The translations under genes and the position numbers were made by a program. Shown here one piece after another: positions 1 to 5,682 of a stretch of 6,602 nt of DNA. The stretch's first letter is position 1, and every line of letters starts with the position of its first letter. Below the pieces are notes generated by a model. It saw only the letters and a list, made by a program, of their open reading frames with translations. It was not told where the DNA came from and made no database searches. This DNA is from an uncultured Clostridium sp. (lineage in GTDB: Bacteria; Bacillota; Clostridia; TANB77; CAG-508): NCBI GenBank assembly GCA_947057875.1, contig CAMSEX010000069.1, positions 1 through 6,602 of the forward strand, written 5' to 3'.

Positions 1-222
1 AGAGCAAAATTGTCAGTTCTGAATTTATGCTTAGGGGAAATTACCGATACTTCTGTGAAGGTAAAGTTTGTTGGAGATTTATTGCGTGTTACAAAAGTTA
101 GTTATAAGAAGAAAAGTATTATTATAAAAGCGTGTAAAGCTAAGAATTTATTAACAGAAGAAGAGGAAGGAAAAATAAAGGCACAGTTGCAAAATGATAA
201 AGCGAGAAAAGAGCGGATATAG
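1..222 (+). CDS. 3' end of an unidentified gene (partial)
   Basis: This reading frame is open from the first base of the window to a TAG at 220-222, so it is most likely the C-terminal part of a longer protein that begins outside the window. A TTG at position 10 could be read as a start, but there is no room to see a ribosome binding site and the frame is open on both sides of it. The visible 73 residues have a hydrophobic, beta-rich first half (LSVLNLCLGEI, then VKVKFVGDLLRV) and a lysine- and glutamate-rich tail (TEEEEGKIKAQLQNDKARKERI) that probably forms a charged helix. I do not recognise the family and assign no function. The gene converges on the minus-strand CAP gene, and the hairpin 18 bases after its stop is a plausible terminator. 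Confidence 0.6.
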   Translation, partial: RAKLSVLNLCLGEITDTSVKVKFVGDLLRVTKVSYKKKSIIIKACKAKNLLTEEEEGKIKAQLQNDKARKERI

Positions 223-239
223 AGATGAAAAATAAAAGG

Positions 240-279
240 TTTGTAGAGATATTTATTTGGCAATAAATATCTCTACAAA
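240..279. terminator. Perfect 18-bp hairpin, probable bidirectional terminator
   Basis: The left arm TTTGTAGAGATATTTATT (240-257) and the right arm 262-279 are exact reverse complements, separated by the four-base loop TGGC. Read on the minus strand, the hairpin is followed by CCTTTTATTTTT, a good U-rich tail. Read on the plus strand it is followed by TATTTTG, a weaker tail. It lies between two convergent genes, so a shared terminator is the natural reading. The stem is mostly A-T pairs but long and uninterrupted. It overlaps the last codons of the CAP gene, whose TAA (253-255) lies inside the left arm. Confidence 0.8.
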
Positions 280-972
280 TATTTTGCCATATTGTGGGCT
301 ATTGACTACGGCAATTCCTGTGTAATTAAAGTCTTGACTTAAAATATTACTTTTATGTGACTCAGAATTCATCAAAGTTTCAATGGCACTTTCTGCATTT
401 AAATTTCTAGCAATGTTTTCACTGGCTTTATTATAAGAAATTTGGTTGCTGCGAAGCATTTCAAAAATGGAGCCATAAGTTGGAGAAGTGTGGGCAAAAT
501 ATTTATTTTCTACAATATCATTGGCTTTGAGCCTTGCTATGTTAAGTAAATTTTCATCTAGTTGAAATTCAGGCAAATGATTTTCGATGCGTTTATTGTT
601 AATTAAATTCAAAAAGATTTGTTCTTCTTGAGAAAGCAAAGTTTGATTTGGATTTTCATTTTGCTGACTACCTTCTATATAATCAGCAAAAACGGCACCA
701 ACTAAATTGTTTTCTGTTTTAATAATATACCACTTGTCAACTTTTCCATAAATATGTATGGTATCTCCTTTTGACAATAAACCAATTTGAGTATTTTCTG
801 TACCCAAACCAGAACGTATTTTTAAACTTTCTGCTGTAACAGTGCCAATTTCAAATGGGGCACTTTCTTCAGATATATTTGTTTGTTCATTTCCAAGTGA
901 AAAAGAAACACAAGAAATTCCAAAACCAATGATAACTAAAATACAAGCTAAAATAATTCCTAATTTTTTCAT
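253..972 (-). CDS. Secreted or membrane-tethered SH3b-CAP domain protein (YkwD-like)
   Basis: This encodes 239 residues. Residues 1-27 form a signal or anchor segment (MKKLGIILACILVIIGFG), so the protein acts outside the membrane. Cys21 follows GIS, but this is a poor lipobox and lipoprotein status is doubtful. Residues about 42-100 look like a bacterial SH3 domain (VTAESLKIRSGLGTENTQIG, then GDTIHIYGKVDKWY), a fold often used for cell-wall binding. Residues about 114-238 are a CAP/SCP domain, with FAHTSPTYGSIFEM (His161), SENIA (Glu185) and MNSESHKSNIL (His206) matching the family's conserved cavity residues and HxxNIL motif. The biochemical role of bacterial CAP proteins is mostly unsettled. 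The start is supported by AAGGAGGT (977-984) four bases upstream. It follows the DUF1980_C-like gene by 68 bases on the same strand and is probably co-transcribed with it. Its 3' end forms part of the terminator hairpin. The domain call is firm; the function is not. Confidence 0.9.
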   Translation of the reverse strand: MKKLGIILACILVIIGFGISCVSFSLGNEQTNISEESAPFEIGTVTAESLKIRSGLGTENTQIGLLSKGDTIHIYGKVDKWYIIKTENNLVGAVFADYIEGSQQNENPNQTLLSQEEQIFLNLINNKRIENHLPEFQLDENLLNIARLKANDIVENKYFAHTSPTYGSIFEMLRSNQISYNKASENIARNLNAESAIETLMNSESHKSNILSQDFNYTGIAVVNSPQYGKIFVEIFIAK

Positions 973-976
973 GAGT

Positions 977-984
977 ACCTCCTT
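977..984 (-). promoter_or_regulatory. Ribosome binding site of the CAP gene
   Basis: On the minus strand this reads AAGGAGGT, a near-complete match to the 16S rRNA tail, four bases before the ATG at 972. It fixes the start of the CAP protein and suggests efficient translation. Confidence 0.8.
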
Positions 985-1040
985 ATTTTAAAAGAATTCT
1001 ACCCAAGAAAAAAAAGAAATATACTTCCAACAAAATATTT

Positions 1041-1592
1041 TTAGTAAATGACAGAAGTTTGAATGAAGTTTTCGTCAGGAGCTGGCACAATGCAATTTTC
1101 AGGCTTTTGAGCAGGTTCAATTTCAGAAATTGCAAGACAAGGAATTTCGCCTAAATAATTTCCTTTTTCAATGGTTCCAGTAATTTTAACCCATTGATAT
1201 TCGGGATAATCTACGGCATTTTGCAAACTACACAAAAAACCAACAATGACTGTTTGGTTGGTGTTTTCTAGTTTCATATCACGAGCTAAAATAAATTGAT
1301 TTTTTTCTAGCTCAGGAACACGATAAACATAGCCAGTGTAGCAAATTTTTTGCCCGATATATGTATCCAAATCTTCATGTACTTCTTTTAAAACATTCGT
1401 ATAATTTTCGTCTGTTAGATAGGCGACTTCGCCAGAAGGGACGCAGTTGAATTGAGAAGTTTCCAATTCATGATTGGTGCTATACATTTTGAAAATGCCA
1501 GCTCCAGCCAGTGCAACGCAAAAAATTGCCATGATTGCCAAAATCCACTTAAAAATTTTGGTTCTACTTAATTTAACATTAAAAACAAACAT
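1041..1592 (-). CDS. Membrane-anchored protein resembling the DUF1980/TIGR03943 C-terminal domain
   Basis: This encodes 183 residues from the start chosen here. An upstream in-frame ATG at 1610 has no ribosome binding site. The ATG at 1592 has AAGGA eight bases before it, so I prefer that one. A basic N-terminus (KLSRTKIFKW) precedes one hydrophobic segment at residues about 15-36, followed by a soluble, probably extracellular part. The soluble part carries AYLTDENYTNVLKEVHEDLD, then GQKICYTGYVYR (80-91), then FILARDM (100-106), then WVKITGTIEKGNYLGEIPCL (134-153). From memory this pattern is the OB-like C-terminal domain of DUF1980/TIGR03943 proteins (YcgQ type), which normally have several membrane helices and pair with a UPF0718 permease. 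Here the domain stands alone on a single anchor and no permease is in the window. Function is unknown. It is the first gene of a probable two-gene unit with the CAP gene. Confidence 0.7.
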   Translation of the reverse strand: MFVFNVKLSRTKIFKWILAIMAIFCVALAGAGIFKMYSTNHELETSQFNCVPSGEVAYLTDENYTNVLKEVHEDLDTYIGQKICYTGYVYRVPELEKNQFILARDMKLENTNQTVIVGFLCSLQNAVDYPEYQWVKITGTIEKGNYLGEIPCLAISEIEPAQKPENCIVPAPDENFIQTSVIY

Positions 1593-1625
1593 AATTACCA
1601 TCCTTTTCATTCATTTTTTGTTTCA

Positions 1626-1645
1626 TTTTATGCGCGGACATAAAA
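1626..1645. repeat. Inverted repeat in the divergent intergenic region
   Basis: TTTTATG (1626-1632) and CATAAAA (1639-1645) are exact inverted arms around the GC-rich spacer CGCGGA. The site lies between two divergent genes, 34 bases upstream of the chosen start of the DUF1980_C-like gene and before the promoter of the binding-protein gene. A 20-base dyad here could be an operator, but AT-rich sequence yields such arms by chance and I see no second copy. Confidence 0.3.
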
Positions 1646-1670
1646 AATATGAGAAAAATACAAAAAAATC

Positions 1671-1699
1671 TTGCAAGTTGCTCAAAAATGATATATAGT
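1671..1699 (+). promoter_or_regulatory. Promoter of the substrate-binding protein gene
   Basis: A -35 box TTGCAA (1671-1676), a 17-base spacer and a -10 box TATAGT (1694-1699) fit the sigma-A consensus well. The predicted transcription start is near 1706, which leaves only about 13 bases before the TTG start codon, with the ribosome binding site almost at the 5' end. The short leader is unusual but workable. The -35 hexamer TTGCAA is its own reverse complement, but I found no convincing minus-strand -10 box to go with it. Confidence 0.55.
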
Positions 1700-1706
1700 A
1701 ATCGGT

Positions 1707-1713
1707 AGGTGAT
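1707..1713 (+). promoter_or_regulatory. Ribosome binding site that decides the TTG start
   Basis: AGGTGAT matches the 16S rRNA tail complement and lies five bases before the TTG at 1719. An in-frame TGA at 1710-1712 overlaps this site, so no earlier start in that frame is possible. Confidence 0.7.
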
Positions 1714-1718
1714 TTAAA

Positions 1719-3320
1719 TTGGGTAGTAATATTGTAAAATATATATTTATGATAATTGTCATTGGATTAATTGGTTTTGGAGTTTACAAAATGGTAAAAA
1801 ATCAAGAGGAAATTGTGCCTGAAAATCTTGACCAAACATCCACAGTGACAACCATTCAAACAGATTTAAGACTTGCGATTAGTGGGTTTGATACGATGAA
1901 TCCAATTCTTAGTAATAATCGTAATGTGCAAGAAATTAGCAAAATGATTTATGAGCCATTAGTTACGTTAAATGAAGCTTATAAACTAGAATATTGTTTG
2001 GCAGAAGAAATTGCCAAAACGGATGAGTTGAATTATGTTATCAAAATCAAAAAAGGAATTTTATGGCAAGACGGAACTGAACTAACAGCGAATGATGTGA
2101 AATTTACAATTGATAAAATAAAATTTGCTGGAGAAAACGGAGTCGATACAATTTATGCTAGTAATTTAGCGGCTGTTTTAAATTATGAACCAATTGATGA
2201 GTACACATTTAAGTTAACACTTTCAGAGCCAGTAGATTTTTTTGAGTATCATTTGACTTTTCCAGTTCTATCTGAGAAATATTATGCCAACGAAGATTTT
2301 TATCATTCAGAGAAAAATAATCAATCCGTGGGAACAGGCATGTTCAAGATTATAAGTGTTGACTCTAATATTATCAAATTAGCGAAAAATGAAATGTATT
2401 GGAATTCTGCGAAAAATCCGATGGCAAATGAGGTAAACATCAACTTATATGGTTCGGCAGGAGAACTTTATAATGCTTTCAAAAATGGGGAAATTGATGT
2501 GGTAGATGTAAAATCCAAAAATGTGGAAGATTTGATCGGTTCTATTGGTTATAAAAAAATAGAATATAAATCAAGGGATTACAATTTTTTGGCAATCAAT
2601 ACACAAAATGAAGTGCTATCGAGTGCCGCTGTGAGGAAAGCCATAAGCAAAATCATTGATAAGAATAATATTGTGGCAAGTTGCTTAGGTTCTGGTTATG
2701 TAGCCTCTAATTTTAGTTTGGATATGGGAAATTGGCTTTATACAAGAGACCTTTCTGTTGAAGTAAATACCGATGAAGCCAGTCAAATTTTGCAAAGCGA
2801 TGGTTGGGAATATAAAAATAATCGTTGGACTAAAAAAGTAGATAAAAGAACCATAGATTTAGCTTTTTCGATTGCTGTCAATGGAAATGATGAGACGAAG
2901 GTTGCAGTGGCTGAAAATATTAAAAATCAATTGGTTAATATGGGCATCAATGTTACGGTTAAACAATTTAATCGTGAGGCTTATTTTGCAAGTCTAGAAA
3001 GCAAAAATTTTGATGTTATTTTGACAGGAATTACGTGTGGCTATTCTCCAAGTTTGAAAACTTTTTTTGGAGCTAATAATTTAGCAAATTACGTCAAAGA
3101 CGAAGTGGCAGAAATTATGAATGTGGTTTCTAATACATCAGACGAAAATCAATTATACGAAAATTATAATAAATTATATGATATTTATTTAGAAGAAGTG
3201 CCATATATCGGTTTGTATCGCAACACTGATGTAGTCATTTATAACCAAAGTTTGGTGGGAAATATAAAAGCAAATGCGTTTAATTTATATTGCAATATCG
3301 AAAAATGGTACAGACAATAA
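1719..3320 (+). CDS. Membrane-anchored oligopeptide-type ABC substrate-binding protein (SBP_bac_5)
   Basis: This encodes 533 residues, close to the usual length for extracellular family 5 solute-binding proteins, which bind oligopeptides, nickel and related ligands and deliver them to an ABC importer. A hydrophobic segment at residues about 5-25 is followed by a charged linker (KNQEEIVPENLDQ). There is no lipobox cysteine, so the protein is probably tethered by an uncleaved helix rather than lipid. The family signature is visible at residues 116-132 (WQDGTELTANDVKFTID), preceded by ISKMIYEPLVTLNE. Later segments such as NFLAINTQNEVLSSAAVRKAIS fit the family. Translation starts at TTG: an in-frame TGA lies three codons upstream, and the next ATG (1749) would cut the membrane helix in half and has no binding site. 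No permease or ATPase genes flank it, so it may serve a transporter encoded elsewhere or act as a sensor-like protein. The ligand cannot be predicted. No clear terminator follows it, so some read-through into recA is possible. Confidence 0.88.
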   Translation: MGSNIVKYIFMIIVIGLIGFGVYKMVKNQEEIVPENLDQTSTVTTIQTDLRLAISGFDTMNPILSNNRNVQEISKMIYEPLVTLNEAYKLEYCLAEEIAKTDELNYVIKIKKGILWQDGTELTANDVKFTIDKIKFAGENGVDTIYASNLAAVLNYEPIDEYTFKLTLSEPVDFFEYHLTFPVLSEKYYANEDFYHSEKNNQSVGTGMFKIISVDSNIIKLAKNEMYWNSAKNPMANEVNINLYGSAGELYNAFKNGEIDVVDVKSKNVEDLIGSIGYKKIEYKSRDYNFLAINTQNEVLSSAAVRKAISKIIDKNNIVASCLGSGYVASNFSLDMGNWLYTRDLSVEVNTDEASQILQSDGWEYKNNRWTKKVDKRTIDLAFSIAVNGNDETKVAVAENIKNQLVNMGINVTVKQFNREAYFASLESKNFDVILTGITCGYSPSLKTFFGANNLANYVKDEVAEIMNVVSNTSDENQLYENYNKLYDIYLEEVPYIGLYRNTDVVIYNQSLVGNIKANAFNLYCNIEKWYRQ

Positions 3321-3348
3321 AATTATCAAATAAAAATTCAAAAAAGTA

Positions 3349-3376
3349 TTGACAAATTTTTAATTAACGATATAAT
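3349..3376 (+). promoter_or_regulatory. Strong sigma-A promoter of the recA operon
   Basis: Perfect hexamers TTGACA (3349-3354) and TATAAT (3371-3376) are separated by 16 bases. The sequence just upstream (3321-3345) is rich in A-tracts and could act as an UP element. The expected start near 3383 gives a leader of roughly 45 bases, which holds the 10-base palindrome CAAAATTTTG (3401-3410) just before the ribosome binding site. No GAAC-N4-GTTC LexA box is present between the binding-protein gene and recA. Confidence 0.85.
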
Positions 3377-3410
3377 AAAACAAACAGAAGTTTTATAGAA
3401 CAAAATTTTG

Positions 3411-3417
3411 AAGGAGG
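3411..3417 (+). promoter_or_regulatory. Ribosome binding site of recA
   Basis: AAGGAGG lies nine bases before the ATG at 3427. Another ATG at 3420 is only two bases from it and opens a five-codon frame, so 3427 is the real start. Confidence 0.85.
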
Positions 3418-3426
3418 AAATGAAAT

Positions 3427-4482
3427 ATGTCAGATAATGCAGAAAAAAGAAAGGCATTAGATGCTGCAATGAGTCAAATAGAAAAACAATTTGGTAAAGG
3501 TTCAGTCATGAAATTGGGTGAATATAAAGCCATGGAAATAGAGGCAATTCCAACAGGAGCTTTAGGATTAGATGTTGCTTTAGGAATTGGTGGTGTGCCA
3601 AGAGGAAGAATTATAGAAGTATATGGACCAGAATCTTCTGGTAAAACAACACTTGCTTTGCATATTATTGCAGAAGCTCAAAAAACAGGAGGAGAAGCAG
3701 CTTTTGTGGATGCAGAGCATGCACTAGACCCAGTATATGCGAAAAAAATTGGTGTGAATATAGATGAATTAATTGTGTCTCAACCAGATACAGGGGAACA
3801 GGCATTAGAAATTACAGAGGCATTAGTGCGAAGTGGAGCACTTGATGTTATTGTTGTGGATTCTGTTGCTGCTTTAGTTCCAAAAGCTGAAATTGATGGT
3901 GACATGGGAGATTCGCACATGGGATTACAGGCAAGATTAATGTCTCAGGCTTTGAGAAAGTTGGCAGGTGCTGTAAATAAAACGAAAACGGTAATTATTT
4001 TTATCAACCAATTAAGAGAGAAAATAGGTGTTATGTTTGGAAATCCTGAAACAACGACTGGTGGTAGAGCTTTGAAATTTTATGCTTCAGTTAGAATGGA
4101 TATCCGAAAAATTGAAAATATCAAGCAAGATGGACAAGTAATGGGGAATAGAGCAAGAGTGAAAATTGTGAAAAACAAGGTTGCTCCACCATTTAGAGAA
4201 GCAGAATTTGATATTATGTATGGGGAAGGAATTTCAAAAGCAAGTAATATTTTGGATATGGCAGTTAATTTGAATATTATTGAAAAAGCAGGTTCTTGGT
4301 TTAGTTATAATGGAGACAAATTGAAGCAAGGTCGTGAAAATGTAAAACAATATATGATTGAAAATCCAGAATTTATGGCAGAAATTGAGAAAAAAGTAAG
4401 AGACAATTTTGCAAAAGCTTTTGAGAATGCCTTAGGAGAAGAGGAAATATCAAAGGATGAAGTTGAAGAAATTGAGGAATAG
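3427..4482 (+). CDS. recA: RecA recombinase
   Basis: This encodes 351 residues, full length for RecA. The protein polymerises on single-stranded DNA with ATP, catalyses homologous pairing and strand exchange, and as a filament stimulates LexA self-cleavage in bacteria that have an SOS response. The N-terminal polymerisation segment (residues 1-33, ending QFGKGSVMKLG) is followed by the Walker A motif GPESSGKTT (67-75), the catalytic glutamate in DAEHALD (Glu97), the Walker B strand LDVIVVDSVAAL (139-150), and the L2/MAW region NQLREKIGVMFGNPETTTGG (195-214). The C-terminus ends in an acidic tail (EEEISKDEVEEIEE), as in most bacterial RecA proteins. All key residues are present and nothing suggests truncation or an intein. 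It is the first gene of the cluster, and its stop is one base before the preferred start of the MazG-like gene. Confidence 0.99.
   Translation: MSDNAEKRKALDAAMSQIEKQFGKGSVMKLGEYKAMEIEAIPTGALGLDVALGIGGVPRGRIIEVYGPESSGKTTLALHIIAEAQKTGGEAAFVDAEHALDPVYAKKIGVNIDELIVSQPDTGEQALEITEALVRSGALDVIVVDSVAALVPKAEIDGDMGDSHMGLQARLMSQALRKLAGAVNKTKTVIIFINQLREKIGVMFGNPETTTGGRALKFYASVRMDIRKIENIKQDGQVMGNRARVKIVKNKVAPPFREAEFDIMYGEGISKASNILDMAVNLNIIEKAGSWFSYNGDKLKQGRENVKQYMIENPEFMAEIEKKVRDNFAKAFENALGEEEISKDEVEEIEE
4474..4478 (+). promoter_or_regulatory. Ribosome binding site that decides the MazG-like start
   Basis: GAGGA lies inside the last codons of recA, five bases before the ATG at 4484. The alternative in-frame ATG at 4457 has AAAGG directly abutting it, with no spacing, and would overlap recA by 26 bases. 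The 4484 start is preferred. Confidence 0.65.
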
Positions 4483-4483
4483 A

Positions 4484-4828
4484 ATGGAAGTAGATTTACA
4501 AAAAGAGTTTGATTCTTTAAATCAAAAATCTTCTTTAGAAGAATTACAAGAATATGCAAGAAAAATGATTATAGCAAGAGGTTTTGAGGGGGAGACTCCT
4601 CAAGATATCTTGATGCTTTTGACAGAAGAATTGGGAGAATTAGCGAAAGAAGTTCGTAAAACAACAAAAGTAAAAATGGATAAAAATGCTAATAGAACAC
4701 CTAATTTGGGTAACGAAATTGCAGATGTTTTCAATTATTTGTTAGCTTTGTGTATAGCAAGTGATATTGATTTATTTGAAGTTTTTAAAAAGAAAGAAGA
4801 AATCAATTTAAAAAGAGAATGGAAGTAA
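4484..4828 (+). CDS. MazG-like nucleotide pyrophosphohydrolase
   Basis: This encodes 114 residues from the preferred start. It is a small all-alpha NTP pyrophosphatase of the MazG superfamily, whose members hydrolyse (d)NTPs to NMP and pyrophosphate with Mg2+. The metal-binding motif ExxE...ExxD is visible as TEELGELAKEVRK (Glu49, Glu52) and GNEIADVFNYLL (Glu78, Asp81). The N-terminal helix SLEELQEYARKMIIARGFEGETPQDILMLLTEE and the C-terminal EINLKREWK are also typical of small single-domain members. It is far shorter than two-domain MazG. The substrate cannot be read from sequence; removal of damaged or non-canonical nucleotides is a reasonable inference given its place between recA and recX. 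It starts one base after the recA stop and ends four bases before recX, so translation is probably coupled. Confidence 0.85.
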   Translation: MEVDLQKEFDSLNQKSSLEELQEYARKMIIARGFEGETPQDILMLLTEELGELAKEVRKTTKVKMDKNANRTPNLGNEIADVFNYLLALCIASDIDLFEVFKKKEEINLKREWK

Positions 4829-4832
4829 ATTT

Positions 4833-5288
4833 ATGGACTATATGAAGAATTTTGAAGAAGATGAAAAAATAGATAAATTAAGAAGTAAAATGCTGAAATA
4901 TATTTTGTATAAAAAAAGAACAGAACAAGAAATCAGACAAAAGTTTTGTGAAGAAGATGAAAATGCTGTGGAAGATGCAATTGAGTATTTTAAAGAATTA
5001 AATTATATTAATGATTTTAATTATGTTCAAAGAAGTGTGCAAGAATTTATGAATTTAAAAAATCTGTCTATTAAGGAAATTAGTTATAAATTGTGCCAGA
5101 AAGGTGTTAGTAAAAGAATTGTAGATGAATATGTTAGGAAATATGAAGACGAATTTGTAGAATATGAAATAAATTCTGCCAAAAAAATTTGGCATAAAAA
5201 AATTCAAAATTCAGATGAAAATACTGTAAAAGATTTTTTATATAAGAAAGGCTATCGACAGGATACGATACAAGAAATAGAGGGATAG
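4833..5288 (+). CDS. recX: RecX, regulator of RecA
   Basis: This encodes 151 residues, in the usual size range for RecX, a cytoplasmic protein that binds the groove of the RecA filament and modulates its assembly and activity. It shows the expected three three-helix repeats. Repeat 1 is at about 19-60 (LKYILYKKRTEQEIRQKF, then EDAIEYFKELNYIND), repeat 2 at about 65-105 (KNLSIKEISYKLCQKGVSKRIVDEYV), and repeat 3 at about 112-149 (INSAKKIWHKK, then FLYKKGYRQDTIQEI). The ATG at 4833 is preceded only by the weak GGAAG (4821-4825), seven bases upstream, and ATG at 4842 is an in-frame alternative. Low translation relative to RecA would suit an inhibitor. The next gene starts immediately after its stop. 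Confidence 0.93.
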   Translation: MDYMKNFEEDEKIDKLRSKMLKYILYKKRTEQEIRQKFCEEDENAVEDAIEYFKELNYINDFNYVQRSVQEFMNLKNLSIKEISYKLCQKGVSKRIVDEYVRKYEDEFVEYEINSAKKIWHKKIQNSDENTVKDFLYKKGYRQDTIQEIEG

Positions 5289-5669
5289 ATGGACTATCAA
5301 GGAATTATTATAGAAGAAAGTTTAAATAATTGTGTAATTATGCAAGAATTGATGATTATCAATATACAAATTGAGAAAGTGACTGAAAAGTCCGAAACTC
5401 CATGGCTTGATAAATGGACAATGGATACAGTAATTATCAAAGAAAATGAAATGGATAAATATGCTAAAAAATTAAGCCAATTAATAGATATTCAGCATTG
5501 TAGTAATTGGTATTGCGATTTCAAAAATGAGAAATTTCATTATGTTGTTTTTTACAATAAAGTATTTAAATTAGAAAGATACAGTAAAGAAGATTATGAG
5601 CAAATGCGAAGCTATGCTATCTCAATTGGTTTGCCAGAATATCAGTTGCCGAAGTTTATGGAAGTATAA
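5289..5669 (+). CDS. Conserved protein of unknown function between recX and scpA
   Basis: This encodes 126 residues, probably cytoplasmic, with no signal peptide or membrane segment. I believe related proteins exist as uncharacterised families in other Firmicutes, but I cannot confirm this here and know no function. Visible features are an N-terminal beta-rich segment (YQGIIIEESLNN, then MIINIQIEKVTEK), a TPWLDKWTMDTVII stretch (37-50), an aromatic-rich core at 74-93 (WYCDFKNEKFHYVVFYNKVF), and a C-terminal helix with IGLPEYQLPKF. Conserved-looking aromatic and acidic residues could form a ligand pocket, but no catalytic motif is evident. The ATG directly follows the recX stop, with GAGGG (5280-5284) four bases upstream. 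It ends 13 bases before scpA, so it is an integral member of the cluster. Confidence 0.8.
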   Translation: MDYQGIIIEESLNNCVIMQELMIINIQIEKVTEKSETPWLDKWTMDTVIIKENEMDKYAKKLSQLIDIQHCSNWYCDFKNEKFHYVVFYNKVFKLERYSKEDYEQMRSYAISIGLPEYQLPKFMEV

Positions 5670-5670
5670 A

Positions 5671-5676
5671 GAGGAG
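5671..5676 (+). promoter_or_regulatory. Ribosome binding site of scpA
   Basis: GAGGAG lies six bases before the ATG at 5683, in the 13-base gap after the preceding gene. It is clearly stronger than the sites of recX and the 126-residue protein. Confidence 0.7.
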
Positions 5677-5682
5677 AAATAG

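Noticed and set aside
225..266. Plus-strand 13-codon frame MKNKRFVEIFIWQ after the first gene
   Set aside because: It has no good ribosome binding site and lies in the terminator stem. Its resemblance to the CAP C-terminus follows from the palindrome.
985..1040. Possible separate promoter for the CAP gene
   Set aside because: A TAGAAT can be seen on the minus strand, but no acceptable -35 box lies at the right distance; co-transcription with the upstream gene is simpler.
1474..1698. Plus-strand open frame of 74 codons antisense to the DUF1980_C-like gene
   Set aside because: It mirrors the strongly coding-like minus frame, which has a clear domain match, has no ribosome binding site, and its end overlaps the promoter of the next gene.
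3420..3437. Five-codon upstream frame overlapping the recA start
   Set aside because: The ATG is only two bases from the ribosome binding site, too close for efficient initiation, and such frames arise easily in AT-rich leaders.
4305..4559. Minus-strand open frame across the recA 3' end and MazG-like 5' end
   Set aside because: It is a serine- and phenylalanine-rich shadow of the acidic and lysine-rich coding sequences on the plus strand, with no family features.
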